Assembly (NCBI GenBank): GCA_016287565.1
Contig: JAEFAM010000008.1
Coordinates: forward strand, 1 to 52,084
Source: Clostridia bacterium
GTDB lineage: Bacteria > Bacillota > Clostridia > UBA1212 > UBA1255
Direction: 5' to 3'
DNA length: 52,084 nucleotides
Shown: in pieces, positions 9,501 through 16,828 of the stretch
How positions within the stretch are numbered: position 1 is the first letter of the stretch
Layout of the letters: the number at the start of each line of letters is the position of its first letter
The notes under the pieces: generated by a model
Told to the model about the DNA's origin: nothing
Databases searched by the model: none
What the model saw: only the letters and a program-made list of their open reading frames with translations
Translations under genes and position numbers: made by a program

Positions 9501-9718
9501 GCGGCAAGGTAGTCGACCGGGATGCACTGGGCAAGGCGAGGGAACTGATCGCCCGTTCCGCCAGCCTGGAATATGCCGACGCCGAACTGGCAATGTACAA
9601 GGAGCGCAAATATCTTGACGTTGACCAGGAGACCGCCAGGCTGTTCCTGAAGCGCTCGGCGGTGCACGGCAGCGAAGAGGCGAAAGCGCTCTGCAAAGAG
9701 GCGGAGATCTTATATTGA
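6557..9718 (+). CDS. Large Sel1/TPR-like alpha-helical repeat protein
   Basis: 1053 aa, acidic, no signal peptide or membrane segment, so probably cytoplasmic. Much of the length consists of degenerate helical pairs of Sel1/TPR type. Examples are AARVLGRYYM with LDHLRIGASRGD near residues 595-625, MYFAGTALQERGD with AAEYYEQCAETG after it, and AELAMYKE near the C-terminus. An acidic linker (EYEDEDEE) lies around residue 496-503. Such repeats normally act as protein-binding scaffolds; partner and role are unknown. The ribosome site GGAGGGA precedes the ATG. A radical SAM gene follows after 33 bp in the same direction. Confidence 0.75.
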   Translation: MILYDKTALTEKYGRKVASYIETLLTPESGEREIRNALERLMNVDTGKYIKKFGDEPPEICIAASVGFLRLEGGDDSQAGAVAIDNFNEAIRLCPELGNDTLFRNDFIYELIKAGAEQDDKALMALLCDMYVGDVTAPGPKAHFESDGMTLEELEDAIEAVSGAAAMNEEDGEAVAVTGISPDQLKEELWWLPYEENGYALSRRYAVEGKMALEAGDKEAAAESFFKSALMGSYEAAAEYVFLTSEVYSQSAKDRALQLKERKMLRKINKKAERARYSGIPAEEIAAMYDIPELTDCPAAIYERSRLLKDVLKEESLRLLELAADKGDHDAEQDAAFYYGAPGNFDFDKMMRYLFQGLVNPGSFAKGPKAVPFGEFIAPENAYTYRSMTVLLGDLCAGRDIIDDLEELSEPKETFVPELTPEQKRSVFMWFLCDPGSDERREVLARLYDEGFGTAVDHDKALSIRKELCLKYAPEGIFEGAAGTASGQGQGTGENEYEDEDEEPFIPYESFYTYALKLITSEGKARDKETGKKLLALIPEDSSMHQKAAKLLALTDTETSELLRLGNMFRKEGNDDAMIRIYEAAEKLGDPVAARVLGRYYMLPENGADGEKALDHLRIGASRGDVQSMYFAGTALQERGDAPEAAEYYEQCAETGEGSEDQDDKAVAARAMKDLSELCISGALTDEKDVPKYLYWLDRAVNAGYKLSDVSVDKRRSAENYFKPAQWQETFASAMEQSDGRYQEWAVKVCAERKIPAAMEELGVRLYRDEWKTPLKDASGRPVSALSVLRTPALSSPRAQYYVACALYQGKDCEKDLEQAASILPPEDEFGDPEKLRHEIAGMAAYIKAGELGEHHSDEAEKLLKNAEKDLAAALNDCGNETVLYELSDILMRAYDVPDKYDAAQVNEIWKNGYRYLLRGYGRENRCTSRIDAFSPGRMCEIAGMFEGDEALSWYLIAANRDPAAQYGAGSIYLDRGRDAESGKVVDRDALGKARELIARSASLEYADAELAMYKERKYLDVDQETARLFLKRSAVHGSEEAKALCKEAEILY

Positions 9719-9751
9719 CGGAGCCCCGCCGCTGAAACACTTTTCCGCGCT

Positions 9752-10696
9752 ATGAACGACGATATATACAGCTTATATGAAAAATGCGAGCTTTGCCCCC
9801 GCAGGTGCGGGATCGACCGTACGGCGGGGGAGCGCGGCTATTGCGGAGCCGGGACCGATGCCCGGGCAGCTCTCACGATGATCCACAGATGGGAAGAACC
9901 GTGCGTGTCCGGCAGCGACGCCGTAAAAGGCTCGGGTGCCGTTTTTTTTGCCCATTGCACGCTGGGCTGCGTGTATTGCCAGAATTACGCCATCAGCAGG
10001 CGGAACGCCGGGGAGAACGGATCGCTGAAGGGCCTCCGGGAGATGGACGCCCAGAGCCTGGCGGAAGAGATGCTGTCGCTGGCCGGAAAAGGCGCGTACA
10101 ATATCAACCTGGTAACACCCACCCATTATATGCCTGTGATCGTGAAAGCGGTGGAAACTGCCAGAAATAAAGGCCTGGCCATACCGGTAGTGTACAACAC
10201 CGGAGGCTTCGAGCGGCCTGAGATGATAAGCCTGCTGGAGGACACCGTGGACGTGTTCCTCACGGATATGAAATATCTTTCTGACGTCACGGCAATGAAA
10301 TATTCCCGCACTTCCGTTTACGTGAAAAGCGCTTGGGAGGCGCTGAACGAGATGGTCAGGATCACCGGGGAAGGGCCCGAATTCGACGAAGAGGGAATGA
10401 TCCGCCGCGGCGTAATCGTCCGTCATCTCGTGCTGCCCGGCAGAGCCAGAGCGGCTCAGGAAATATTGAAAAAACTGTACGCCCGGTATTCCGACCGCAT
10501 AATATACAGCCTTATGAACCAATATACGCCGCTGCCTGAAGGAAATCCGGAGCTTTGCAATTACCCCGAGTTGCTTCGGCCCGTCAGCGACGGAGAATAC
10601 CGCCGGGCGGTGCGCACTTTAAAAGAGCTGTCCCCGGAATACGCCTACATACAGGAAGGCGGCACCATCAGCGAAAGTTTCATACCCAAATGGTGA
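9752..10696 (+). CDS. PflX-type radical SAM protein (COG1313)
   Basis: 314 aa. The N-terminal cysteine cluster (CELCPRRCGID, then YCGAG) precedes a radical SAM motif CTLGCVYC, which has CxxxCxxC spacing. Next come NLVTPTHY and a TIM-barrel-like body (VVYNTGGFE, DVFLTDMKYL). This pattern is that of the uncharacterised PflX group, related to pyruvate formate-lyase activating enzymes. It should bind a [4Fe-4S] cluster and cleave S-adenosylmethionine; the target protein is unknown. No glycyl-radical enzyme lies nearby. The gene converges with the isomerase gene; a short direct repeat (CCGTTCAG twice) fills the gap. Confidence 0.85.
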   Translation: MNDDIYSLYEKCELCPRRCGIDRTAGERGYCGAGTDARAALTMIHRWEEPCVSGSDAVKGSGAVFFAHCTLGCVYCQNYAISRRNAGENGSLKGLREMDAQSLAEEMLSLAGKGAYNINLVTPTHYMPVIVKAVETARNKGLAIPVVYNTGGFERPEMISLLEDTVDVFLTDMKYLSDVTAMKYSRTSVYVKSAWEALNEMVRITGEGPEFDEEGMIRRGVIVRHLVLPGRARAAQEILKKLYARYSDRIIYSLMNQYTPLPEGNPELCNYPELLRPVSDGEYRRAVRTLKELSPEYAYIQEGGTISESFIPKW

Positions 10697-10712
10697 TCAG
10701 CCGTTCAGCCGT

Positions 10713-11570
10713 TCAGCCGTTGGCCAGCCTCCGGGCCAGTTCCGCCAGCTTGCGCTTTTTGTCTGCCAGTTCCTCCGCCGTTAGACCCGCCGGTTTAACG
10801 TTCGTCTCCAGCGAAAACACGCCATCGTAACCTATATCGTGAAGCGCTTTCGAGAAGCTCTGCCAGTCGATGACGCCTGTCTCCGGCAGCCAGTGAAAAT
10901 CGCCGCGGCCGTCGTTGTCGTGAACGTGGAGCACTCTGAGATACCGCCTGCCCGTTTCTCTTACCGCTTCCGCCGGGTCAACGCCGCATACGGCGCAGTG
11001 TCCGGTGTCGATGCACACCCGGAAGTATGGAGAATCGATCTGCTTCACGAAATCCAGTATCTGCCGGGGCGTGGCCAGGGTCAATACGGGCATGGGCATA
11101 TTTTCAAAATCGATCACAACGCCGTACTCTTTTGCCCTTTCTGTGAGCCTCCTGAAAAAGTCCAGATTCATATCCATGAACCGTTCCGGATCCGGATTCT
11201 GGTGGTCGCCGAAAGGCATGATGGGGTGGATGACCATGTCCGCCGAGCCCAGCATTGCCGTGCCTTCGAGCGAACGCACCATCTTTTCAAACCGCTCCCG
11301 CCTGTTCTCCTCGGTGCCGTCCTGAGGAGGCCAGCGCCAGGGCCCGTGGGTCTGGGAAACGGTTACGCCCGCGTGCTCCGCCGCATTCCGCACCACGCGC
11401 AGCAGCTTCTGCATATCTTTGGAGTTTCCCTGAAAAAATATATTTTCGGTGTGGCAAAAAGATTGAAAGTCAACGCAGTCGTACCCCAGCGCCTTGATCT
11501 CCGTCAACACTTTTTCCGCGTCGTCTACTGTGGCCTCGGGGCACCATTCGATTCCGGTCCTCATTGTCAT
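10713..11570 (-). CDS. Sugar phosphate isomerase/epimerase family TIM-barrel protein
   Basis: 285 aa of the xylose isomerase-like TIM-barrel superfamily (AP endonuclease 2 family). Recognisable metal-site segments are VIDFENM, CIDTGHC, VLHVHDNDG and FSLETNVKP, which supply the Glu, Asp, His and Glu ligands typical of the family. It is probably cytoplasmic and acts on a sugar, inositol or related polyol; the exact substrate cannot be assigned. The start has RBS AAGGAGAAATG. The upstream side of the gene is the AGCTAAATT hairpin array, which begins about 12 bp before the start codon and therefore lies in its promoter/leader region. Confidence 0.85.
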   Translation of the reverse strand: MTMRTGIEWCPEATVDDAEKVLTEIKALGYDCVDFQSFCHTENIFFQGNSKDMQKLLRVVRNAAEHAGVTVSQTHGPWRWPPQDGTEENRRERFEKMVRSLEGTAMLGSADMVIHPIMPFGDHQNPDPERFMDMNLDFFRRLTERAKEYGVVIDFENMPMPVLTLATPRQILDFVKQIDSPYFRVCIDTGHCAVCGVDPAEAVRETGRRYLRVLHVHDNDGRGDFHWLPETGVIDWQSFSKALHDIGYDGVFSLETNVKPAGLTAEELADKKRKLAELARRLANG

Positions 11571-11582
11571 TTCTCCTTATCA

Positions 11583-11800
11583 AGCTAAATTCGTCCTGCG
11601 GACGAGCTAAATTGACCTTCGGTCAGCTAAATTCGCGCTGGCACGCGAGCTAAATTGCCGCTTTTCGCGGCAGCTAAATTCGTCCTTCGGACGAGCTAAA
11701 TTGACCTTCGGTCAGCTAAATTCGCGCTGGCGTGCGAGCTAAATTGCCGCTTACAGCGGCAGCTAAATTCGTCCTGCGGACGAGCTAAATTGACCTTTGA
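11583..11800. repeat. Hairpin array with AGCTAAATT spacers
   Basis: Ten copies of AGCTAAATT separate short perfect or near-perfect inverted repeats. Four stem types recur in fixed order: CGTCC/GGACG, GACC/GGTC, CGCGC/GCGCG-like, GCCGC/GCGGC. The set runs twice in full and starts a third time. Higher-order period is about 89-98 bp. Loops differ between copies (CTGCG versus CTTCG, CTTTTCG versus CTTACAG) while stems stay paired, including one compensated pair (GCACGCG versus GCGTGCG). The array fills the gap between the isomerase start and the rpmB terminator. It is not a CRISPR: the spacers are constant and the repeats are the hairpins. Confidence 0.9.
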
Positions 11801-11825
11801 GATCAATGCGTTTTTTCTTATAAAC

Positions 11826-11855
11826 GAAAAATACGATCCTTTTCTTGAGGATCGC
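11826..11855 (-). terminator. Probable rho-independent terminator of rpmB
   Basis: On the minus strand, CGATCC and GGATCG (6 bp, 9-nt loop) are followed by TATTTTTC. It lies about 35 bp downstream of the rpmB stop and just before the hairpin array. Confidence 0.65.
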
Positions 11856-11888
11856 ATTAATCTTCTTTACGATATAGACGCCTGCTCA

Positions 11889-12110
11889 TTATTCGGCAAT
11901 CTTCTGCTCTTTAACAGCTCTGTTCACCTTACCGGATCTGAGGCATGCTGTGCAGACATAAGCGTAACGGGGTGTCTGTCCGTCCATGATCTTTACGCGG
12001 CGCACGTTGGGTTTCCAGTTTCTCTTAGCGCGTCTGCTGACCTGGGAACGGGTGATGCTGATATGGCGGCCGTAAAGCATTCCTTTTGTACAAAACTCGC
12101 ACTTTGCCAT
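11889..12110 (-). CDS. rpmB: 50S ribosomal protein L28
   Basis: 73 aa, cytoplasmic, component of the large ribosomal subunit. The N-terminus MAKCEFCTKG and a later CTAC supply two CxxC pairs, marking the zinc-binding (C+) form of L28. The core KRNWKPNVRRVK is typical. The start is preceded by AAGGAGGTG. It is monocistronic with its own promoter and terminator, and divergent from rsmD. Confidence 0.97.
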   Translation of the reverse strand: MAKCEFCTKGMLYGRHISITRSQVSRRAKRNWKPNVRRVKIMDGQTPRYAYVCTACLRSGKVNRAVKEQKIAE

Positions 12111-12146
12111 TTAAAACACCTCCTTAAATCTTAAACAGCGGACGCT

Positions 12147-12175
12147 ATTCTACCACGGACAAAAAACAAATGCAA
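12147..12175 (-). promoter_or_regulatory. Sigma-A promoter of rpmB
   Basis: Read on the minus strand: TTGCAT (complement of 12170-12175), a 17-bp spacer, TAGAAT (complement of 12147-12152). The rpmB start codon is about 37 bp downstream. Confidence 0.7.
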
Positions 12176-12183
12176 CAACTTTT

Positions 12184-12213
12184 TTGCTAAATATTATAAA
12201 AATGTGATATAAT
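12184..12213 (+). promoter_or_regulatory. Sigma-A promoter of rsmD-coaD
   Basis: TTGCTA at 12184-12189 and TATAAT at 12208-12213 with an 18-bp spacer. It is back to back with the rpmB promoter. Confidence 0.7.
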
Positions 12214-12231
12214 CTTTCCGGGAGGCGGGAA

Positions 12232-12816
12232 ATGGTACGCGTCGTGGCCGGTATTGCCGGAGGACTGAAACTGAATACGCCGGATTCCGAGGATACGAAG
12301 CCTACGTTGGACAGGGTGAAAGAACCGATGTTCAGTATGTTGTCGCCGTTCATTCCGGGAAGGACCGTGCTGGATCTGTTTGCCGGGTCCGGAGCGCTGG
12401 GCATCGAGGCGCTCAGCAGGGGAGCGGAATTTTGCTGTTTCAACGACGTTGACCGGCGCTGCCGGGAGATCATCAGGCAGAATCTGGAGCACACGCATCT
12501 TCTGGAGAAGGCGGAAGTGCTGTCCGCGCCGTACCGCCAGGCGTTGTCCCTGTTAAAAAAACGGGGCGTGAAGCTGGGGCTGGTGCTGCTGGATCCGCCG
12601 TACAAAATGAATTGTTACGAAGAGGTCATTTTGACCGGTATAAAGTATAGATTATTTGATGAAGAATGTGTTATAATGTGTGAGCACGGAAGGGACGTTG
12701 TCCTTCCCGAAGAGATCGGCGGTTTTCGTATGATAAAGGACCGGTCTTACGGCACGGTGGGAGTGTCCATCTTCTCCGGAAAAACAGGCGGAGAAGAGGC
12801 GGACGCCCTGGTCTGA
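12232..12816 (+). CDS. rsmD: 16S rRNA (guanine(966)-N(2))-methyltransferase RsmD
   Basis: 194 aa cytoplasmic Rossmann-fold methyltransferase that modifies G966 of 16S rRNA using S-adenosylmethionine. The N-terminal VRVVAGIAGG and TLDRVKEPMF are family hallmarks. Motif I is LDLFAGSGALGIEALSRG, and the catalytic motif IV is LLDPPYK (DPPY form). The start follows GGGAGGCGG. The stop is 12 bp before coaD; the rsmD-coaD pairing is common in Gram-positive genomes, and the short gap means one transcript. Confidence 0.95.
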   Translation: MVRVVAGIAGGLKLNTPDSEDTKPTLDRVKEPMFSMLSPFIPGRTVLDLFAGSGALGIEALSRGAEFCCFNDVDRRCREIIRQNLEHTHLLEKAEVLSAPYRQALSLLKKRGVKLGLVLLDPPYKMNCYEEVILTGIKYRLFDEECVIMCEHGRDVVLPEEIGGFRMIKDRSYGTVGVSIFSGKTGGEEADALV

Positions 12817-13368
<552 letters not shown>

Positions 13369-13406
13369 AATATACAAAAGATCAAAAGAAGTGAGGAGTG
13401 CGCGTT

Positions 13407-13952
13407 ATGGAACAGGATGTTCAGAGCCTTGACCTGCTTGACATGCTTGAGAGCATGATCGGAGGAGCAAAAAAGTCGATGTTCAATAATAAGGTGGCCG
13501 TCGACCGGGATGAAGCGTTGGGGATCATCGATGAGTTGAGGAATTCTCTTCCCGAGGAAGTCACCAGGGCAAGTGAGTTTTATAAAAAGAGCCGCGAAGT
13601 CTGGTCCAGGGCCAACGACAGCGCCGACGACGTTATAAATAAAGCCAAGGCGGACGCGGAAGATATAAGGGCCCAGGCCGAGAACGAGGCCAACAGCATC
13701 ATCAGCGAGGCCCATAACCAGGCCGAGCTCATAATCCAGGATGCGGAGACCCGCAGGCAGCAGATGGTGGCGGAGCATGAGATCACCGCCGCGGCGCAGG
13801 CCGAGAGCGAGCACATCATAGCCGAGGCCGGACAGAAGGCGAAAGACATCCGCCGCGGCACCAGGGAATACGTGGACAACACGCTCCTGGGCCTCAGCGA
13901 ATTCCTGGCCAAGACGTACAACGAAGTAGAGTCGAACCGCAAGAACATCTGA
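13407..13952 (+). CDS. Coiled-coil protein downstream of coaD
   Basis: 181 aa. A long Ala/Glu/Lys-rich coiled coil (about residues 70-150) shows the A-E-D-I, A-E-N-E-A heptad style of DivIVA-like or ATP-synthase b-like proteins. No membrane segment or signal is seen. An ATG at 13407 preceded by GTGAGGAG is preferred over an in-frame GTG at 13398. The position after coaD suggests the uncharacterised ATPase/DivIVA-like gene often found there in Clostridia (family knowledge, not tested). It might take part in cell-envelope or division scaffolding, but that is inference. Confidence 0.78.
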   Translation: MEQDVQSLDLLDMLESMIGGAKKSMFNNKVAVDRDEALGIIDELRNSLPEEVTRASEFYKKSREVWSRANDSADDVINKAKADAEDIRAQAENEANSIISEAHNQAELIIQDAETRRQQMVAEHEITAAAQAESEHIIAEAGQKAKDIRRGTREYVDNTLLGLSEFLAKTYNEVESNRKNI

Positions 13953-13991
13953 TCCGTCCGCCTCTTCGCTGTAAACTGCCGGTGCCGCTGC

Positions 13992-15380
13992 TCAATCCGC
14001 CGCGTCAACGTATATGACGTCGCCGTCGGTGTACAGCGGCCTGCAGTCGATTATTTCTCCTTTTTTAAACGAAGATCTGTGACACGTTTTATTCGCGGAA
14101 CCGGAGCCCAGGCTCCCTTCCGCGACTTTTATTTCTATGAATTCTTCCGAGTGGCCCGTCTTGTTGGCCTCGAACAGCACGCGAAGCTTTCTTCCGCTCC
14201 GCACGATCTCTTCCAGTATACCGCGCTTGATCTCCCGCTGGATCGCGTCCAGCCTTGCCGCACGATCGCGCTTCACGTCCTCGGGCACCTGATCGGTCAT
14301 TGACGCCGCCACGGTCCCGGCCCTTTTGGAGTAGGGGAATATGTGAAGGTGGAGGAAACCCACTTCACGGACGAAATCGACCGTCTCCCGGAAATCTTCT
14401 TCGGTCTCTCCCGGAAAGCCCGTTATGACGTCCGCGAACAGGCAGGCGCCGGGGAAAGTCTCTTTAAGAAATTTTATCCTTTCCAGGGCGGTCCCGGCGT
14501 TGTATTTGCGCTTCATTTTCGCCAGGATCCGGGAGCTGCCGCTTTGAAGCGATATGTGGAAATGGGGCATCAATTTATCCGCCGCCCGGAGCCTCGATAT
14601 CCTTTCTTTGGTGATATATGCCGGGTCAAGGGAGCCCAGCCTTATCCGCTCGATCCCCTTTACGGCGCTCACTTTTTCCAGCAATCCCGGAAGGTCGTAG
14701 GCGTAGGAGGACAATTCGATCCCGGTCAACACCACTTCTTTGTATCCTGCTCCGGCAAGCCCTTCCACTTCCTTCAGCACGTCCGCTTCCGGCCTTGACC
14801 GGGCGGGACCTCTGGCGGTGTGGATGACGCAATATGCGCAGGCGCTGTCGCAGCCGTCCTCGATCTTGACCACGGCCCTGGTGTGGCCGAAACTTTCAAG
14901 GGACAACGGTTCGTACGGCTGTCCGGGGGAGAATGGGTCAACTTTAACGGAGGGGAGAGGCGCCTCTACCGGGGCAATGACCGGATCCACCGTGCGTTCT
15001 TCTCCGGTGGTTTCGCCGGCGTCAATACCGCGGGGCGGGAACCGCCTGATTATCTCGTCCACCACGTCTTTTTTGGAAGTATTGCCGCCCACAAAACCTA
15101 TCCCGGGGATCGCGGCAAGTTTTTCGGGCGAGATCTGGGCCATGCAGCCTATGACGCACACGAACGCGGAGGGGTTCAGCCGGATGGCCCTGCGGCACAT
15201 CTGCATCACTTTCCGGTCGCTTTCGGCGGTGACGGTGCAGGAATTGACGATGTAAATGTCGCAAACGGCGGAAAAGGGCAATGCCTCGAAACCTTTTGCT
15301 TCGAGGAGACCTTTTATGCATTCGCTCTCGTATTGATTGACCTTGCAGCCCAGCGTGCAGATCGCGAACGTGTATGGCAT
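13992..15380 (-). CDS. mtaB: tRNA (N(6)-L-threonylcarbamoyladenosine(37)-C(2))-methylthiotransferase MtaB
   Basis: 462 aa radical SAM methylthiotransferase that converts t6A37 to ms2t6A in ANN-decoding tRNAs. The N-terminal cluster-binding cysteines are in CTLGCKVNQYESE, VNSCTVT and VIGCMAQ. The radical SAM cluster motif is CDSACAYC. A TRAM-like RNA-binding domain forms the C-terminus (about 395-462). CTLGCKVNQYES distinguishes MtaB from MiaB and RimO. The linker between the two iron-sulfur domains (about residues 110-155) is longer than usual and Pro-rich. It is convergent with the coiled-coil gene; its promoter side is a hairpin array. Confidence 0.94.
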   Translation of the reverse strand: MPYTFAICTLGCKVNQYESECIKGLLEAKGFEALPFSAVCDIYIVNSCTVTAESDRKVMQMCRRAIRLNPSAFVCVIGCMAQISPEKLAAIPGIGFVGGNTSKKDVVDEIIRRFPPRGIDAGETTGEERTVDPVIAPVEAPLPSVKVDPFSPGQPYEPLSLESFGHTRAVVKIEDGCDSACAYCVIHTARGPARSRPEADVLKEVEGLAGAGYKEVVLTGIELSSYAYDLPGLLEKVSAVKGIERIRLGSLDPAYITKERISRLRAADKLMPHFHISLQSGSSRILAKMKRKYNAGTALERIKFLKETFPGACLFADVITGFPGETEEDFRETVDFVREVGFLHLHIFPYSKRAGTVAASMTDQVPEDVKRDRAARLDAIQREIKRGILEEIVRSGRKLRVLFEANKTGHSEEFIEIKVAEGSLGSGSANKTCHRSSFKKGEIIDCRPLYTDGDVIYVDAAD

Positions 15381-15464
15381 TCCGCTGTACCTCCGTCACG
15401 GTTAGATCGCCGGAACAGGATCGCGCTCCGGCGGCGTAATATTAGCACAAAAACGGCGACTCGG

Positions 15465-15715
15465 CAATGTTGACGCTACGCTAACGATGTCACTTCGCTG
15501 ATGATGACGTCCCTGCGGGACTAATGTTGCCTTCGGCAAATGATGCGTGCTGCGCACATGATGCGTACCCTTCGGGCACATGATGCGCGCTTTGCGCATG
15601 ATGCCGTTCGCTTTGCTCACTAATGAAGGAAAATTATTTCTTCCTTAATTAGCCCCGAAGGGGCGACATCATTAGTCTCGCAGAGACGACATCATTAGCG
15701 CAGCGTCATCATTTG
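15465..15715. repeat. Hairpin array with ATGATG/CATCATT spacers and inverted ends
   Basis: About ten short inverted repeats are separated by ATGATG in the left part and CATCATT in the right part. Stems include GTCCC/GGGAC, TTGCC/GGCAA, GTGC/GCAC and GCCCC/GGGGC. The outermost about 50 nt are imperfect inverted copies: GACGCTACGCT...CTGCGGGAC on the left matches the complement of the right end (GACGCTGCGCT...CTGCGAGAC). The array fills the gap between the divergent genes mtaB and the surface-protein gene. Confidence 0.85.
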
Positions 15716-15739
15716 ATCTATGCATTTTTCCGCCGCATA

Positions 15740-15748
15740 TGCTATAAT
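15740..15748 (+). promoter_or_regulatory. Extended -10 promoter for the 297-aa surface protein
   Basis: TGCTATAAT at 15740-15748 gives an extended -10 element just after the hairpin array. The best -35 candidate, TGCATT, is weak. The start codon is 38 bp downstream. Confidence 0.55.
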
Positions 15749-15785
15749 TGCCCCGATGCACAGCCTATAAAGGAGGTCCTGAATA

Positions 15786-16679
15786 ATGAAAAGAGCTATC
15801 GCAGTATTAATGTGCCTGATACTTATCCTGTTGCCCGTGGCGGGATCCGCCGAAAAGGCAGCGTTCGATACGAACCTGGGATGGAACGTGTTCGCTTACG
15901 ACGGCAATTCCTTCCGAATCAGAGAAGACGGCCTGTACACGCCTCAGTCCACCAACACGGTATTCGTAAGGTCCGACAAATACGTTGACGGGACCACGTC
16001 TTTCACTATGGAGTACGAAGTCGACATATTGTCGATGGTCGACAACGATTACGTCTGGAACGAGGGCTGGCTGTATTACACGTTCAGCTTCGGCATGCCT
16101 TCGGAAGAGGAGACGCCCTACGACGAGCTCATAAAGAACAGGCTCTTCACCCACGGCGGCCTGACGATGCTGCCCAAGACCAGCGAAGGCGTATATCTCG
16201 AAGCCGGCACGGCTGAACAGATGCCAGAGGCGCTCTGCGGAGACGTAAAACACCTGACGGTCAAGATAGAATATGCCAAAAGCACGGAAGTGTTCACTTT
16301 CACCGTCAACGGCTTAGAACTTTACTCCGATTATTTCGAGCCTGAATATCACGAAGGCTACATCGGCATCGAGACCGCCTGGACCGAGATGCTGGTGACG
16401 AAGGCAATATATACCGAATATCCCGAAGGGCTGCCCTCCGAGAAAAAGGCTACCGCCGAGCCGCAGCCTACCGACGCTCCGGAGGTGACCGAGGCCCCGC
16501 AGGAGCCCACCGATCCGCCGGCAGCCACCGAAATCATCTCCGACAACGCCACGGACGCTCCCGCCAAGAACGATAAAAAAGGAGATATAAGCCCCATTGT
16601 TTGGATCGTGGCCGCTCTTGCCTGCGCCGCGGTCATAGGCGTCGTGACCACGCTGATCGCCAGGAAAAACAAGAAATAA
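15786..16679 (+). CDS. Secreted surface protein with Pro/Glu/Thr stalk and C-terminal anchor
   Basis: 297 aa, function not recognised. A signal peptide (MKRAIAVLMCLILILLPVAG) precedes a beta-rich domain of about 190 residues with the look of a concanavalin-like jelly roll (FTFTVNGLELYSDYF, then GYIGIETAW). A stalk rich in Pro, Thr, Glu and Ala spans about 218-262, followed by a membrane helix (IVWIVAALACAAVIGVVTT) and a basic KNKK tail. The RBS AAAGGAGG lies 13 bp upstream. Same architecture as the protein at 3382, and a terminator follows, so it is probably monocistronic. A carbohydrate-binding or sensing role at the cell surface is plausible but unproven. Confidence 0.8.
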   Translation: MKRAIAVLMCLILILLPVAGSAEKAAFDTNLGWNVFAYDGNSFRIREDGLYTPQSTNTVFVRSDKYVDGTTSFTMEYEVDILSMVDNDYVWNEGWLYYTFSFGMPSEEETPYDELIKNRLFTHGGLTMLPKTSEGVYLEAGTAEQMPEALCGDVKHLTVKIEYAKSTEVFTFTVNGLELYSDYFEPEYHEGYIGIETAWTEMLVTKAIYTEYPEGLPSEKKATAEPQPTDAPEVTEAPQEPTDPPAATEIISDNATDAPAKNDKKGDISPIVWIVAALACAAVIGVVTTLIARKNKK

Positions 16680-16727
16680 GCGGACGCCGTAAAAGCTGCC
16701 GCTGACGCGCGTTCTGCGTACGTTTTC

Positions 16728-16759
16728 AAAGCCGCTCCGGGCTGTTTCGGGGCGGCTTT
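16728..16759 (+). terminator. Probable rho-independent terminator
   Basis: A 12-bp stem (AAAGCCGCTCCG with CGGGGCGGCTTT, one G-U) has an 8-nt loop. The U tract is short (CTTTCGTTTG). It separates the surface-protein gene from the DUF881 promoter. Confidence 0.7.
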
Positions 16760-16762
16760 CGT

Positions 16763-16791
16763 TTGACACTTTTCCGTATTTCGGGTATAAT
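16763..16791 (+). promoter_or_regulatory. Sigma-A promoter of the DUF881-to-yggS cluster
   Basis: Perfect TTGACA (16763-16768), a 17-bp spacer, and perfect TATAAT (16786-16791), 38 bp before the first start codon. Confidence 0.88.
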
Positions 16792-16828
16792 GAAACTGTA
16801 TGATTATTTTTAAGCGGAGGTGACGAAA

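Noticed and set aside
10691-10725. Attachment site or repeat at the CCGTTCAG duplication
   Set aside because: Only two short copies occur, and one lies in the end of the isomerase gene. No mobile element is associated.
11583-11800. CRISPR array
   Set aside because: The constant 9-nt parts are too short for CRISPR repeats, the variable parts are palindromic and recur in order, and no cas genes are present.
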